Shown here piece by piece: positions 46,208 to 55,354 of a DNA stretch of 64,000 nucleotides. Source of the stretch: Alphaproteobacteria bacterium (GTDB taxonomy: Bacteria; Pseudomonadota; Alphaproteobacteria; Micavibrionales; Micavibrionaceae); the NCBI GenBank assembly GCA_002690045.1, contig NZDE01000008.1:62001-126000 (forward strand), given 5' to 3'. Position 1 is the first letter of the stretch, and every line of letters starts with the position of its first letter. The notes below the pieces were generated by a model that was not told where the DNA came from, searched no databases, and saw nothing but the letters and a program-made list of their open reading frames with translations. The position numbers and the translations under genes are program-made.

Positions 46208-46492
46208 ATGAAAACATTGAGTAAAGGATTCTTCGCCGCGGCATTAGTTTTAAGTACCCCACTACCGCTTGCGACCGGCGCATGGCTATATGATGAAGTC
46301 ACCACACCGACAGAAGAGAAAATGGAAAATGGCGGCGTTGATATGACGCTTCCTGCGTGCTTGTTATTCGGGCTAACCGCGTTGCCTTACGGGGTCATCG
46401 GTTTTGGTGCATATCGAGTATTTAGCAAAAAACCAGAAGCGCCAAAGCAAGATACGCAAAACGATCAGCCACAAGCGCCAAAAGCCAGTTAA
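46208..46492 (+). CDS. Small membrane hypothetical protein
   Basis: A 94-residue protein. N-terminal signal or helix (GFFAAALVLSTPLPLATGAWL), an acidic loop (TPTEEKMENGGVDM), and a second helix (LLFGLTALPYGVIGFGAYRVF), then a Lys/Pro/Gln-rich tail. It follows the secreted 45864 protein in the same operon; GGGAGGTT precedes the ATG. Function unknown. Confidence 0.65.
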   Translation: MKTLSKGFFAAALVLSTPLPLATGAWLYDEVTTPTEEKMENGGVDMTLPACLLFGLTALPYGVIGFGAYRVFSKKPEAPKQDTQNDQPQAPKAS

Positions 46493-46508
46493 AATACGAA
46501 TGGTTTGA

Positions 46509-46703
46509 TTATTTTTTAGATGCCGTTTTGATAAAGACGCGGTCGCAATACATACACTCAACCGAATCTTGCCCTTCAAATGTGTAATAAACCACCGGAT
46601 GCCCCAATGCGCCGCCGCCGCCATCGCAGCTAACGCTATCTATATCGGCTTTAACCTTAATGGTTTCAGGCTTTTTAAAATCCGGCTTTACAACTTTGTT
46701 CAT
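46509..46703 (-). CDS. CHCC zinc-finger protein (NDUFS6/YqhO-like)
   Basis: A 64-residue protein with Cys26, His35 and the pair Cys50/Cys53 (SCDGGGGALGHPVVYYTF ... ECMYCDRVF), the pattern of the CHCC zinc-finger family. Its eukaryotic relative NDUFS6 is a complex I accessory subunit; in alphaproteobacteria this small protein is likewise linked to the respiratory chain by conservation. It is a single gene. Confidence 0.88.
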   Translation of the reverse strand: MNKVVKPDFKKPETIKVKADIDSVSCDGGGGALGHPVVYYTFEGQDSVECMYCDRVFIKTASKK

Positions 46704-46824
46704 TTTAGGGTATCCAATACGCTAAATATTTACACTTTATTCGTATTTTATTTGTATAAAAAGATAAGGTAAAGCCTTTTATTAGGTGTTTTAGTCTATT
46801 TTAGGACAAGCCAATGGGGACACA

Positions 46825-47220
46825 ATGACATTAACAACCCTAAAATTTGTAGAAAACAAGATTATATCCGGCAAAGCAGATAAATATATTAACGTCCATG
46901 TTGATGCCGCCGCCGTTATTAAAAGCTGGAAAAGCTCTGTATTTAGTTTTGAATGGCTTACCCCTAACGGTACAGTAAAGCCATTAGAGGCGCTAAATGA
47001 CGGCGAACGCGCCAAACGCGAAGCCGTAGAACAAGATATTGACCAAGGTAAAAATTTGGAAACCCCTATTCTAGGTATAGGCTTAATGGAAAATGTTGAA
47101 ATCGGGGCAGGCCGCGCCCTGTTTTTAACCTTATTTGATAAGGGAGAAAAAACTATACCTGTTCATATTCCCAAATCTAACGAAAAAGACTTCGCTAAAT
47201 TTATCAAAGCTAAATCATAA
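46825..47220 (+). CDS. Hypothetical protein
   Basis: A 131-residue soluble protein without signal peptide or membrane helix. GGGGA lies six bases before the ATG. The pattern is alternating strands in the first half (INVHVDAAAVIKSW; SVFSFEWLTPNGTV) and a second group near the end (GAGRALFLTLFDKG; IPVHIPKSNEKDFAKF), resembling a compact beta-sandwich. No known family. It converges on the lipoprotein gene with a shared terminator. Confidence 0.65.
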   Translation: MTLTTLKFVENKIISGKADKYINVHVDAAAVIKSWKSSVFSFEWLTPNGTVKPLEALNDGERAKREAVEQDIDQGKNLETPILGIGLMENVEIGAGRALFLTLFDKGEKTIPVHIPKSNEKDFAKFIKAKS

Positions 47221-47248
47221 AAAAAGCCCCCGAAAACGGAGGCTTTTT
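47221..47248. terminator. Bidirectional terminator between convergent genes
   Basis: AAAAAGCCcCCG / CGGaGGCTTTTT with an AAAA loop: one mismatch in 12 bp, with T runs on both strands. Confidence 0.88.
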
Positions 47249-47270
47249 ATTAAATTTTATAACCAGCTAA

Positions 47271-47474
47271 TTACTTAACTAGGCGGCTTTCAAATACAGG
47301 CTCAGCTGTTTTTACTGCTGCTTTAGGCATCTCTTTTTTCGTACCAGCTGTACGGTCAGATGCATAAGGCGCTGCGCCATCGTTTGAATACATGCCTTTG
47401 TCGCCGTCTGAAGAACAAGCAGATGTTGCCATCAAAGCACCCGCAACAAAAACAAGTGAAAGAATTTTTTTCAT
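47271..47474 (-). CDS. Small lipoprotein
   Basis: A 67-residue lipoprotein. The signal peptide MKKILSLVFVAGALMATSAC ends in a lipobox (ATSAC, Cys at 20), so the mature protein is a ~48-residue lipid-anchored chain starting CSSDGDKGMYSNDGA. GAGGG lies eight bases upstream of the ATG. The Lys/Glu/Ala-rich chain has no known domain. It is terminated by the shared hairpin at 47221-47248. Confidence 0.75.
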   Translation of the reverse strand: MKKILSLVFVAGALMATSACSSDGDKGMYSNDGAAPYASDRTAGTKKEMPKAAVKTAEPVFESRLVK

Positions 47475-47677
47475 TATAAATACCCTCATTTTGATGAGTT
47501 TTGAGAAATAAAAGACCATAAGCCTCGCACCACAGGAGCGAAACTATTATCATTTATACACGCAAAAGAACGTCTTGCACAGGGGGTATTTCAAAAAAAA
47601 CGCAAAAATAGAAATAAAAAGAGAAATATAGCGTAAATTTTCTACAATAACTTTTTACAGAGTCTCAACGTCCAGAC

Positions 47678-48937
47678 TTATTGTTCGGCATAATGGGTCT
47701 GCTTATCAAAATAAGCATTGATGCTGTCACGCAAAGCACCGGCAATCTTTTTCTGATGCGCTGGTGTATTAAGCAAATCCGCCTCTGCACGGTTCGACAT
47801 GAACCCTATTTCAACAAGAACAGACGGTATATCAGGGGCCTTCAAAACAGCAAACCCCGCTGAATGCAAAGGCGTTCTCAGTGTACGAATATTATGTGAC
47901 TTAAACGCGTCAACAAATTGGCTAGCCAAAAAAACAGACTGATTCTTGGTGTCGCGCATCGCCAAATCAATCAAAATCGTCGCGACATCCGTACCCTCAT
48001 CTGATAAATCGACACCAGCAATTAAATCAACCTTATTTTCGCGCGCCGCCAGGCGGGCGGTTTGCGCATCTGATGCTTTTTCCGACAATGTATAAACTGA
48101 GGCGCCCCGCACCTTGCGCGATTCAACAGAATCCGCATGTATAGAAACAAATAAATCAGCATTATTGTCCCGCGCAATGCGCACGCGCTCCGAAAGACGA
48201 ATAAAACGATCATCACTTCGCGTTAGAATAACGTTATAACGCCCCGTTTCCTGCAACAGGTCACGCAAGCGTTTTGCGGTTGATAAGACAATCATTTTTT
48301 CATGGACACCATTCGCCCCCGGAGCACCGGGGTCTTTTCCGCCATGACCAGGATCAAGAACAACCGTGTATTTTCTATATGGCGCAGCTTTAGGCGCCGT
48401 ATGCTTTGCAGGTTTCTTTTCTACTAAAGACGCATTACGTGTTGCTGGTGTTGTAAGTACAGGCGTAGCCTTCTGCACAGATTGCATCTCTTTAATAGGC
48501 CCTGAGTGAATAACATCCAGAACTAAACGGTGCGGCTTCCCGCCATCAGCAGGAAGTGAGAACTGGCTTTTCACAGAAACGCGCGCCGCTAAATCAAAAA
48601 CCAAACGTAAAGTTTGCTCATCGCTACTATGACGCACGGATTTTATTAATTTACCCGCAAAGCTTGGCAGAGCTGCACAGCTTAAATTTTTGCCCTTAAA
48701 ATCAACAATCAAACGCTCTGGTGAAGATAAGGTAAAAACATTAGCCGGCATCGCGCCAGATGTTTCAATTACTATGCGTGTTTTATCGGGGTGATCTCCA
48801 ACACGCACATTTTGTACATGCATCGCACCAGCTGAAGCCACACACAAAAATGCTGCCAGAACTATACTGGACAGGGAGACAACAACAGATTTAAAAAAAA
48901 TACGCATGAATCGCGTAGTAAGAAGCGAAGTTTTCAT
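47678..48937 (-). CDS. amiC: N-acetylmuramoyl-L-alanine amidase AmiC
   Basis: A 419-residue periplasmic enzyme. A hydrophobic signal lies within residues ~11-40 (FFKSVVVSLSSIVLAAFLCVASAGA). An N-terminal AMIN domain follows (VRVGDHPDKTRIVIETSG; IKSVRHSSDEQTLRLVFDLAARVSV). The Amidase_3 catalytic domain has zinc ligands in VVLDPGHGGKDPGAPGANGVHEKMIV (His, Glu) and SIHADSV (His), and a final catalytic Glu in VLVEIGFMSN. It cleaves peptidoglycan stem peptides during cell separation. The start could be ten codons shorter (ATG at 48907). Confidence 0.92.
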   Translation of the reverse strand: MKTSLLTTRFMRIFFKSVVVSLSSIVLAAFLCVASAGAMHVQNVRVGDHPDKTRIVIETSGAMPANVFTLSSPERLIVDFKGKNLSCAALPSFAGKLIKSVRHSSDEQTLRLVFDLAARVSVKSQFSLPADGGKPHRLVLDVIHSGPIKEMQSVQKATPVLTTPATRNASLVEKKPAKHTAPKAAPYRKYTVVLDPGHGGKDPGAPGANGVHEKMIVLSTAKRLRDLLQETGRYNVILTRSDDRFIRLSERVRIARDNNADLFVSIHADSVESRKVRGASVYTLSEKASDAQTARLAARENKVDLIAGVDLSDEGTDVATILIDLAMRDTKNQSVFLASQFVDAFKSHNIRTLRTPLHSAGFAVLKAPDIPSVLVEIGFMSNRAEADLLNTPAHQKKIAGALRDSINAYFDKQTHYAEQ

Positions 48938-49459
48938 AGTTATACTATACAACCATCTCCTAAAGCGCGGCAAAATATTTTTTTCATTTTATAAAATTAT
49001 TATTGTGTAAAAACGAAACTCTGTGTATTGTAAAAAATGTAGTGACACACTGTGGTTATAGCATTTACTCGTAGGTGAAAGCGTTTAAGAACAGAGAAAA
49101 CATTGCGCGCATTAGGAAAAAAAGTACCGCGCAAGATCAGAAACGCTAGAAAAATTAAGGTTTCGCTAGCCACAGACAGTGAAAACATTTTGAAGAAAAT
49201 GAAAAATAATTAGGAATTTTACAAGACTGTATAACAGATGAACACTGTGGCCAAACTAATCCAATCATATAGAGTACGCCCGAGAACCGTGATGTGATTT
49301 TCACATTCGCGGCATTTTGTGTTTTTCAAACATCGTCTTTACAGATCCCTAATCATCATTCTCAGCAAAATGTGTTTTGATTATTGATAACGGCAAGCGG
49401 CCACCTGCTTATCGTCACTACCGGGTTATAACCGTTTGCCCCGTAGGAGTTTAAATACA
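48938..49459. other. Long leader/intergenic region between amiC and rne
   Basis: 522 bases without a supported gene. It serves as the divergent control region of amiC (minus) and RNase E (plus). At least two hairpins occur: 49287-49312 (CCGTG-ATGTGA / TCACAT-T-CGCGG, one bulge) and 49393-49441 (GGCAAGCGG / CCGTTTGCC enclosing a 31-base loop). A long, structured leader is what RNase E genes often carry for self-regulation of their mRNA. Confidence 0.6.
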
Positions 49460-52213
49460 ATGGCAAAAAGAATGCTAATTGATGCAATGCATGCTGAAGA
49501 GACACGCGTTGCAGTTGTCGACGGTAATCGTCTTGAAGAATATGATTACGAAAGCACGTTCAGAAAGCCTCTTAAAGGCAATATTTTCTTGGCAAAAGTA
49601 ACGCGCGTTGAACCATCATTACAGGCCTGTTTCGTCAATTACGGTGGCAACCGTCACGGTTTCCTTCCGTTTTCAGAAATTCACCCAGATTATTTCCGCA
49701 TCCCAATTTCAGACCGCGAAGCTTTAATCGAAGCGCAGCGCCAAGAGATGGAAGCACGCCTTGCTGCCGAAGAAGCAGAAGACGAAGCCGAGTTTGCAGA
49801 AAACCAAAGTGATGACGAAGACATCAGCGATGATACACCACCAGAAGAAGTAACAACTCTAGAAGGCGGTCAAGAAGTCATCGAAGACGATGCAGACGCC
49901 GATGAAGCTACAGAAACTGCGAAAAAAGACAAAGCTGCTGAAGCCGAAGAAAAAGAAACAAAGAAAAAACCACGCCGTGGCCGCAGATCCCGCAAAAAAG
50001 ATGCGCAGGAAGAAAACAGCCAAGACGAGGAAACAGCCGATTCTACACCATCAAAAAAAGAAAGCATTGGCAACACAGTTAACGACGCCGAAGAGCTTTC
50101 AGACGACGAACTTGACCAAGAAGTAAATGGTAACGTTGCATCTGATGATGAAGAAAACGAAGACGGCAATGACAACAAACGCCGCGGACGTGGGCGTGGG
50201 CGCGGACGCTACAACAACCGTGGGCGCGGGCGTGGACGCGGACGTTACAATAACAACAACAAACGCATGGCATCGAATGCGCGCCGCGTTGAAGTTGTTG
50301 GCGGTGACGGCATTGAAGGTGATCAAATTCAACGCCCATCTTTGAAAAAGAATTACAAAATTCAAGAAGTCATTAAACGCGGCCAAATCATGCTGATCCA
50401 AGTCTCTAAAGAAGAGCGCGGCAACAAAGGCGCAGCAGTGACGACATATCTATCTCTACCAGGCCGCTATTCTGTATTGATGCCAAATAGCCCACGCGCT
50501 GGTGGCGTTAGCCGCAAAATCGCAAACTACAAAGAACGTAAGCGTATGCGCGAAATTCTTTCGGACCTACAGGTTCCAGAAGGCATGTCTGTTATTATGC
50601 GTACAGCCGGTACATCACGCACAAAAACCGAAATTAAACGTGATTTAGATTACTTGATCCGTCTATGGAACAAAATTCGCGAAACCACATTGGAATCCAC
50701 AGCGCCTGAACTTATTTATGAAGAAGGCAGCCTAATGAAACGCTCAATCCGCGACATTTACACACGCGACATTGAAGAAGTTCTTGTTGCGGGCGTCGAA
50801 GGCTATAAAGAAACCAAGAACTTCATGAAAATGCTTATACCTTCTCACGCAAAACGCGTACAGGAATATAAAGACGGTAATATACCGCTCTTTACGCGTT
50901 ACCAAATTGAAGGTCAAATTAACGAGATTGGTACGCCAACCGTTAAATTGCGTTCTGGCGGGTCATTAGTTATTCATCCGACTGAAGCGCTTGTATCAAT
51001 CGACGTTAACTCTGGCCGTGCCACAAAAGAGCGTCACATTGAAGAAACGGCGTTAAAAACCAACCTTGAAGCCGCAGAAGAAGTTGCTCGTCAACTACGT
51101 TTGCGTGACCTAGGTGGCCTTGTCGTAATCGACTTCATTGATATGGAGAATTACCGCAACAACCACAAAGTCGAGCGCAAAATGCGTGAATCGCTTTCAG
51201 GTGACCGCGCACGTATCCAAATTGGTCGTATTTCGAACTTCGGCTTGATGGAACTTTCACGTCAGCGTCTAAACCCAAGCCTTGCCGAAGCACAATATGA
51301 GCCATGTTCACATTGTAACGGTACAGGTACAGTACACACCGTTGACGCCGCAGCGATCCAAGCGCTTCGTGCACTGGAAGAAGAGGGCACATTAAAACGC
51401 TCATCGCGTATTGTCCTGAATGTTTCACCAAAAGTTGCGCTGTATATTCTTAACAACAAACGTGACCTATTGGCAGACATTGAATCACGCTATAGCTTTA
51501 AGTGTTTCATCCAAGTTGATGATAATATGCCAGCGCGTCAATATACAATCGAGCCAATCAAAGAAGCTGAAGGTGAAGAGCTCACGACAAGGACACGGGA
51601 AACAGATGATTCTACACCAGAAGCAACCGAAGAGGACGATAACAACAAAAAACGCGGCCGCAACCGCCGTAATAATCGCAATCGCCGCGGGCGTGGTGGT
51701 CGTGATGAACGCGATACAAAATCAGATTCAGAAGATGAGAATGACAATGCTGAAAACGTGACAACAGAATCGAACGACTCTGATAGTGACGATCAGCCAA
51801 AGAAATCACGCTCACGTCGTGGCCGCAATAATCGTCGCGATCAACGTGCCAAGAAAGACGCGGACAACAAGGAAACAGATGATTCTACCGAAAACACATC
51901 AGCCTCCGCAGAACCATCAGCAGAAACTCCTGTTGAAGAAAAGCCCGTAAAGGCCAAAGAAAAAGCGGAAGAAGAAGCAAAAGCTAAGCCGGAGACCAAA
52001 AAGAAGCCAGCAAAAGCCAAAACACCCCGCGCTAAGAAAGCTAAGAAAGAAGATAAAGAAAAGGCTGATAGCAAAGATACTGCATCAACAGAAGTTCCTG
52101 TCGCACCATCTAACGATGATGTCCCTGAACAAAAATCTGATGCACATAAAGAGCATGAAACAGTCAATCAAGAACCCAAAAGCAAAAAACGCGGCTGGTG
52201 GAGCAAATCCTAA
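49460..52213 (+). CDS. rne: Ribonuclease E
   Basis: A 917-residue endoribonuclease, the organiser of the RNA degradosome. Start MAKRMLIDAMHAEETRVAV. The S1 domain (FLAKVTRVEPSLQACFVNYGG) is interrupted by an insert of about 200 residues (roughly 95-290): acidic (EEAEDEAEF) then RG-rich repeats (RRGRGRGRGRYNN), a known feature of alphaproteobacterial RNase E. The catalytic domain has SIDVNSGRATKERHIEETALKTN, VVIDFIDMENYRNN and the zinc-link CSHCNGTG. From about 700 the tail is disordered (Glu/Lys/Asp-rich plus another RNRR/RGRGG block), the likely scaffold. AGGAG sits ten bases upstream of the ATG. Confidence 0.96.
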   Translation: MAKRMLIDAMHAEETRVAVVDGNRLEEYDYESTFRKPLKGNIFLAKVTRVEPSLQACFVNYGGNRHGFLPFSEIHPDYFRIPISDREALIEAQRQEMEARLAAEEAEDEAEFAENQSDDEDISDDTPPEEVTTLEGGQEVIEDDADADEATETAKKDKAAEAEEKETKKKPRRGRRSRKKDAQEENSQDEETADSTPSKKESIGNTVNDAEELSDDELDQEVNGNVASDDEENEDGNDNKRRGRGRGRGRYNNRGRGRGRGRYNNNNKRMASNARRVEVVGGDGIEGDQIQRPSLKKNYKIQEVIKRGQIMLIQVSKEERGNKGAAVTTYLSLPGRYSVLMPNSPRAGGVSRKIANYKERKRMREILSDLQVPEGMSVIMRTAGTSRTKTEIKRDLDYLIRLWNKIRETTLESTAPELIYEEGSLMKRSIRDIYTRDIEEVLVAGVEGYKETKNFMKMLIPSHAKRVQEYKDGNIPLFTRYQIEGQINEIGTPTVKLRSGGSLVIHPTEALVSIDVNSGRATKERHIEETALKTNLEAAEEVARQLRLRDLGGLVVIDFIDMENYRNNHKVERKMRESLSGDRARIQIGRISNFGLMELSRQRLNPSLAEAQYEPCSHCNGTGTVHTVDAAAIQALRALEEEGTLKRSSRIVLNVSPKVALYILNNKRDLLADIESRYSFKCFIQVDDNMPARQYTIEPIKEAEGEELTTRTRETDDSTPEATEEDDNNKKRGRNRRNNRNRRGRGGRDERDTKSDSEDENDNAENVTTESNDSDSDDQPKKSRSRRGRNNRRDQRAKKDADNKETDDSTENTSASAEPSAETPVEEKPVKAKEKAEEEAKAKPETKKKPAKAKTPRAKKAKKEDKEKADSKDTASTEVPVAPSNDDVPEQKSDAHKEHETVNQEPKSKKRGWWSKS

Positions 52214-52232
52214 TCTTGATAAGAAATAAGAA

Positions 52233-52259
52233 AAAACCGGCTTAAACGCCGGTTTTTTT
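52233..52259 (+). terminator. Intrinsic terminator after rne
   Basis: AAACCGGC / GCCGGTTT stem with a 6-base loop followed by seven T, 20 bases past the rne stop. A-rich flanks allow function on the opposite strand too. Confidence 0.93.
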
Positions 52260-52279
52260 GTATCTGTAACTTAACAAGC

Positions 52280-52603
52280 TTATGCAGCATCTGAATATTT
52301 CCGCGCCTTCTGGCCTATAATACGCTGTAAACCAGCAAACAGACTGCCCATGTTATTGCGGTTGCGTGTTGCCCAAACAACACGGCTACACCCTTGTCGA
52401 CGCAAGTCATCATAGAAACGACACACAACTTCAACGGCGCGCAAGTTCTTATCTGCGGCATCGACAATAAAATCCCGCGCCAAATTAATCGCATCGTCAC
52501 GTTGCGCCGCGCGTCCAACCATACGCCATTTTTGCGTAGTCGCGCCTAGGTCATCATCATATTCTGAGATGATCTTATATATATAATATTCTTTCTTCTT
52601 CAT
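52280..52603 (-). CDS. Hypothetical small protein
   Basis: A 107-residue soluble basic protein. It begins MKKKEYYIYKIISEYDDDLG and contains two short helical blocks (DDAINLARDFIVDAADK; LFAGLQRIIGQKARKY) and a strand set around VEVVCRFYDDLRRQGCSRVVWATRN. An AGGAT lies five bases before the ATG. I recognise no family. It converges with rne at the shared terminator. Confidence 0.6.
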   Translation of the reverse strand: MKKKEYYIYKIISEYDDDLGATTQKWRMVGRAAQRDDAINLARDFIVDAADKNLRAVEVVCRFYDDLRRQGCSRVVWATRNRNNMGSLFAGLQRIIGQKARKYSDAA

Positions 52604-52683
52604 TTGATCCTAAACAAATAAAAAATAACTTTATAATAATAGGCTGAATCTAAGCGGAAAGGCTTAATATAGTATTAACAGAA

Positions 52684-52712
52684 TTGTAAAAACGCAAAAG
52701 CTCTGCTATAAT
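52684..52712 (+). promoter_or_regulatory. Sigma-70 promoter of ftsK
   Basis: TTGTAA, 17 bases, TATAAT, with a perfect -10. It is about 75 bases before the ftsK ATG at 52789. Confidence 0.7.
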
Positions 52713-52788
52713 TCCATATCATATTGTGAGTTAATCTATCCCTTTCTGGATATCCCTTTTAACAACCTTTCAAAATGAATGTATCTAC

Positions 52789-55272
52789 ATGGCACGCCAA
52801 AAACGCACCAATAGTAAAAAACAGATTCTACCTGATTCACTGCACAGCTTCCTCGCACGGCGCATTATCGACAGTCTTAGCTTAGGCATACTAGGCCTAG
52901 GCGCTTTTTTGCTTGTCACCATTTTCACCTATAATCGTAATGATCCGTCTATGAATATTGCCACATCAAGCGATGGCACACATAATTTAGGTGGCTTATT
53001 TGGCGCAAACATCGCGGATATTCTACTACAAAGCTTTGGCTTTGGTGCTTTAATGCTGGGTTTGTTGCCAATAATCTGGGGCATTCGCCTATTTAAACGT
53101 AAAATACTTCAGAACTTCGCTTTACGTCTCGCTTGTGCATTATTTGCAACCATCAGCCTATCCATTGGATTAACTTTATTCCCTGCAAACGGCCTTATTA
53201 ACCAAAGCTACCTAGGCGGCAGCGTCGGCCTGCTCATGACTAATAAAATCACCGCATTTATGCCGCAACATTGGGCAACACTTGCACATATCATAATTCC
53301 ATCACTATTTCTTATCGCTGCAGCACTTACCGCAGGCATTGCAACAGCACTACAAAAAGAAGAATGGCAAAAAATTGCGCATAAAATAGCAACAATTATT
53401 ATTTATACCATCCAGATGCTAATCGCATGCGCCCACAACATCCATTACTGGTTAAAACGTCATGGTGCTTATGATGAAGCGCAGGGCCAGAAACAAACAA
53501 AAACTAAACCAAAATGGCCAAGTTTTAAAATGCCGACAAAACCAGCGCGCAGTGAAAAACAAGCATCATCCCTTAAACAAAAAGAAGACTCTGTAAAAAA
53601 GGCGGCGCCAGAACCAGCACAAAGCGGCGCAAGTGTTTCACGTGAAACACATGATTCACAAGAAGCAAAAAACAAAACATTCAAGGTCATGACACCGAAA
53701 AAGGCAACTAAAGATAAAACAGATACATCACAAATATCTTTCGCACTTGACCCGAACACTGAGTGGGAACTGCCTAGCATAGACCTACTCGCAGAAACAC
53801 CAAAAGCAGAGGGCAACGATCAGCACGATACAAAACAGCTAGAAGAAAATGCTGAAAACCTACAAAACGTTCTTAATGATTTTAATGTAAAAGGCGATAT
53901 TGTCTCTATTCATCCAGGCCCTGTTGTTACACTATATGAATTAGAGCCAGCACCAGGTACAAAATCATCCCGCGTTATTGGGCTCTCTGATGATATTGCG
54001 CGCTCAATGTCGGCCGTATCCGTCCGCGCGGCTGTTGTGCCGGGACGTAATGTCATTGGCATTGAACTCCCAAACAAAATACGCGAAACCGTATATTTAC
54101 GAGACTTGTTACAGAGCCGCGACTATGCAAAAAGCTCAGCTCATTTGCCGCTTATATTGGGCAATGATATTGGCGGTCACGCTGTTATAGCAGACCTTGC
54201 TAAAATGCCGCACCTTCTGGTTGCTGGTACAACAGGATCTGGTAAATCCGTAGCCGTCAACACAATGATCATGTCCCTGCTCTATCGCCTACCGCCTGAA
54301 AAGTGCCGCTTCATCATGATTGACCCGAAAATGCTGGAACTGTCAGTTTATGACGATATTCCGCATTTATTATCACCGGTCGTAACTGAACCAGGCAAGG
54401 CCGTTGTCGCCCTTAAATGGGTTGTACAAGAAATGGAAAACCGTTACCGCGCCATGTCAAAACTCGGCGTACGAAATATTGACGGTTACAACAAGCGCGT
54501 TACCGAGGCCGCGAAAAAAGGCGAAGTCCTTCTGCGTAAAGTACAAACAGGCTTCGATGCCGAAACGGGCAAGCCAACCTATGAAGATCAACCACTAGAT
54601 CTCGAGGAACTACCATATATCGTCGTTGTCGTTGATGAATTTGCCGACCTTATGCTCGTTGCAGGTAAAGATGTTGAGAACGCCATTCAGCGCCTTGCCC
54701 AAATGGCACGTGCCGCAGGTATTCACCTTATCATGGCGACACAGCGACCATCTGTTGACGTTATCACCGGCGTTATTAAAGCTAACTTCCCAACACGGAT
54801 AAGTTTCTCAGTTACCTCAAAAATTGATAGCCGCACCATCCTTGGTGAAGGCGGCGCTGAACAGCTTCTTGGTCAAGGTGATATGCTCTATATGGCTGCT
54901 GGTGGACGCATAACGCGTGTTCACGGCCCATTCGCAAGCGACTCTGATGTCGAGAAGGTCGTTAAACACATCAAAGCGCAAGGCGCCCCTGCCTATCTTG
55001 ATGAAATCACCGAGGCCGATATGGATGGTGGTTTTTCTATGGGCGGTGAAAGCGAAGGCGGCAGCGATGTTGATGAGCTCTATGACCAAGCCGTCGCGGT
55101 TGTCGCACGCGAACGCCGCGCTTCAACAAGTTTCATTCAACGTCATCTGCAAATCGGTTATAACCGCGCCGCACGCATTATCGAAGAAATGGAACGCCAA
55201 GGCGTCGTCGGTAAGGCCAACCATGTCGGTAAACGAGAGATTCTTGTTGGCGATCATGGCGATGATTACTAA
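52789..55272 (+). CDS. ftsK: DNA translocase FtsK
   Basis: An 827-residue septal DNA pump. Four or five membrane helices occupy residues ~25-190 (SLGILGLGAFLLVTIF; FGFGALMLGLLPIIWGI; LACALFATISLSIGLTLF; HIIIPSLFLIAAALTAGI). A linker of about 100 residues follows; in it a parS site encodes VSRET. The motor domain has Walker A VAGTTGSGKSVAVN (~477-490), Walker B IVVVVDEFADLML (~610) and the gamma winged helix at the end (STSFIQRHLQIGYNRAARIIEEMERQGVV) which reads KOPS and activates XerCD. It segregates chromosome ends at division. Confidence 0.95.
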   Translation: MARQKRTNSKKQILPDSLHSFLARRIIDSLSLGILGLGAFLLVTIFTYNRNDPSMNIATSSDGTHNLGGLFGANIADILLQSFGFGALMLGLLPIIWGIRLFKRKILQNFALRLACALFATISLSIGLTLFPANGLINQSYLGGSVGLLMTNKITAFMPQHWATLAHIIIPSLFLIAAALTAGIATALQKEEWQKIAHKIATIIIYTIQMLIACAHNIHYWLKRHGAYDEAQGQKQTKTKPKWPSFKMPTKPARSEKQASSLKQKEDSVKKAAPEPAQSGASVSRETHDSQEAKNKTFKVMTPKKATKDKTDTSQISFALDPNTEWELPSIDLLAETPKAEGNDQHDTKQLEENAENLQNVLNDFNVKGDIVSIHPGPVVTLYELEPAPGTKSSRVIGLSDDIARSMSAVSVRAAVVPGRNVIGIELPNKIRETVYLRDLLQSRDYAKSSAHLPLILGNDIGGHAVIADLAKMPHLLVAGTTGSGKSVAVNTMIMSLLYRLPPEKCRFIMIDPKMLELSVYDDIPHLLSPVVTEPGKAVVALKWVVQEMENRYRAMSKLGVRNIDGYNKRVTEAAKKGEVLLRKVQTGFDAETGKPTYEDQPLDLEELPYIVVVVDEFADLMLVAGKDVENAIQRLAQMARAAGIHLIMATQRPSVDVITGVIKANFPTRISFSVTSKIDSRTILGEGGAEQLLGQGDMLYMAAGGRITRVHGPFASDSDVEKVVKHIKAQGAPAYLDEITEADMDGGFSMGGESEGGSDVDELYDQAVAVVARERRASTSFIQRHLQIGYNRAARIIEEMERQGVVGKANHVGKREILVGDHGDDY
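53634..53649. promoter_or_regulatory. parS: parS site inside ftsK
   Basis: TGTTTCACGTGAAACA, the perfect 16-bp palindrome bound by ParB; flanks extend it to 18 bp (GTGTTTCACGTGAAACAC). In the ftsK reading frame it encodes VSRET within the flexible linker. Confidence 0.95.
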
Positions 55273-55306
55273 GCCCATATAAAACAGTATTTATCAAACC
55301 AGATGA

Positions 55307-55328
55307 AGCCAGAATTTTCTGGCTTTTT
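55307..55328 (+). terminator. Intrinsic terminator between ftsK and mnmG
   Basis: AGCCAGA / TCTGGCT stem with a 4-base loop followed by five T, 35 bases past the ftsK stop. It may only attenuate. Confidence 0.8.
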
Positions 55329-55354
55329 CATATTAAATAAAGTATAAGAACGTC

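Noticed and set aside
50127-50345. Short tandem GC-rich tract in rne, considered as a CRISPR or minisatellite
   Set aside because: The repeats are Arg-Gly codons of the RNase E insert, with no regular spacers.
52766-52830. A possible leader peptide starting at the ATG just before ftsK
   Set aside because: It overlaps ftsK in another frame, ends soon and has no ribosome binding site.
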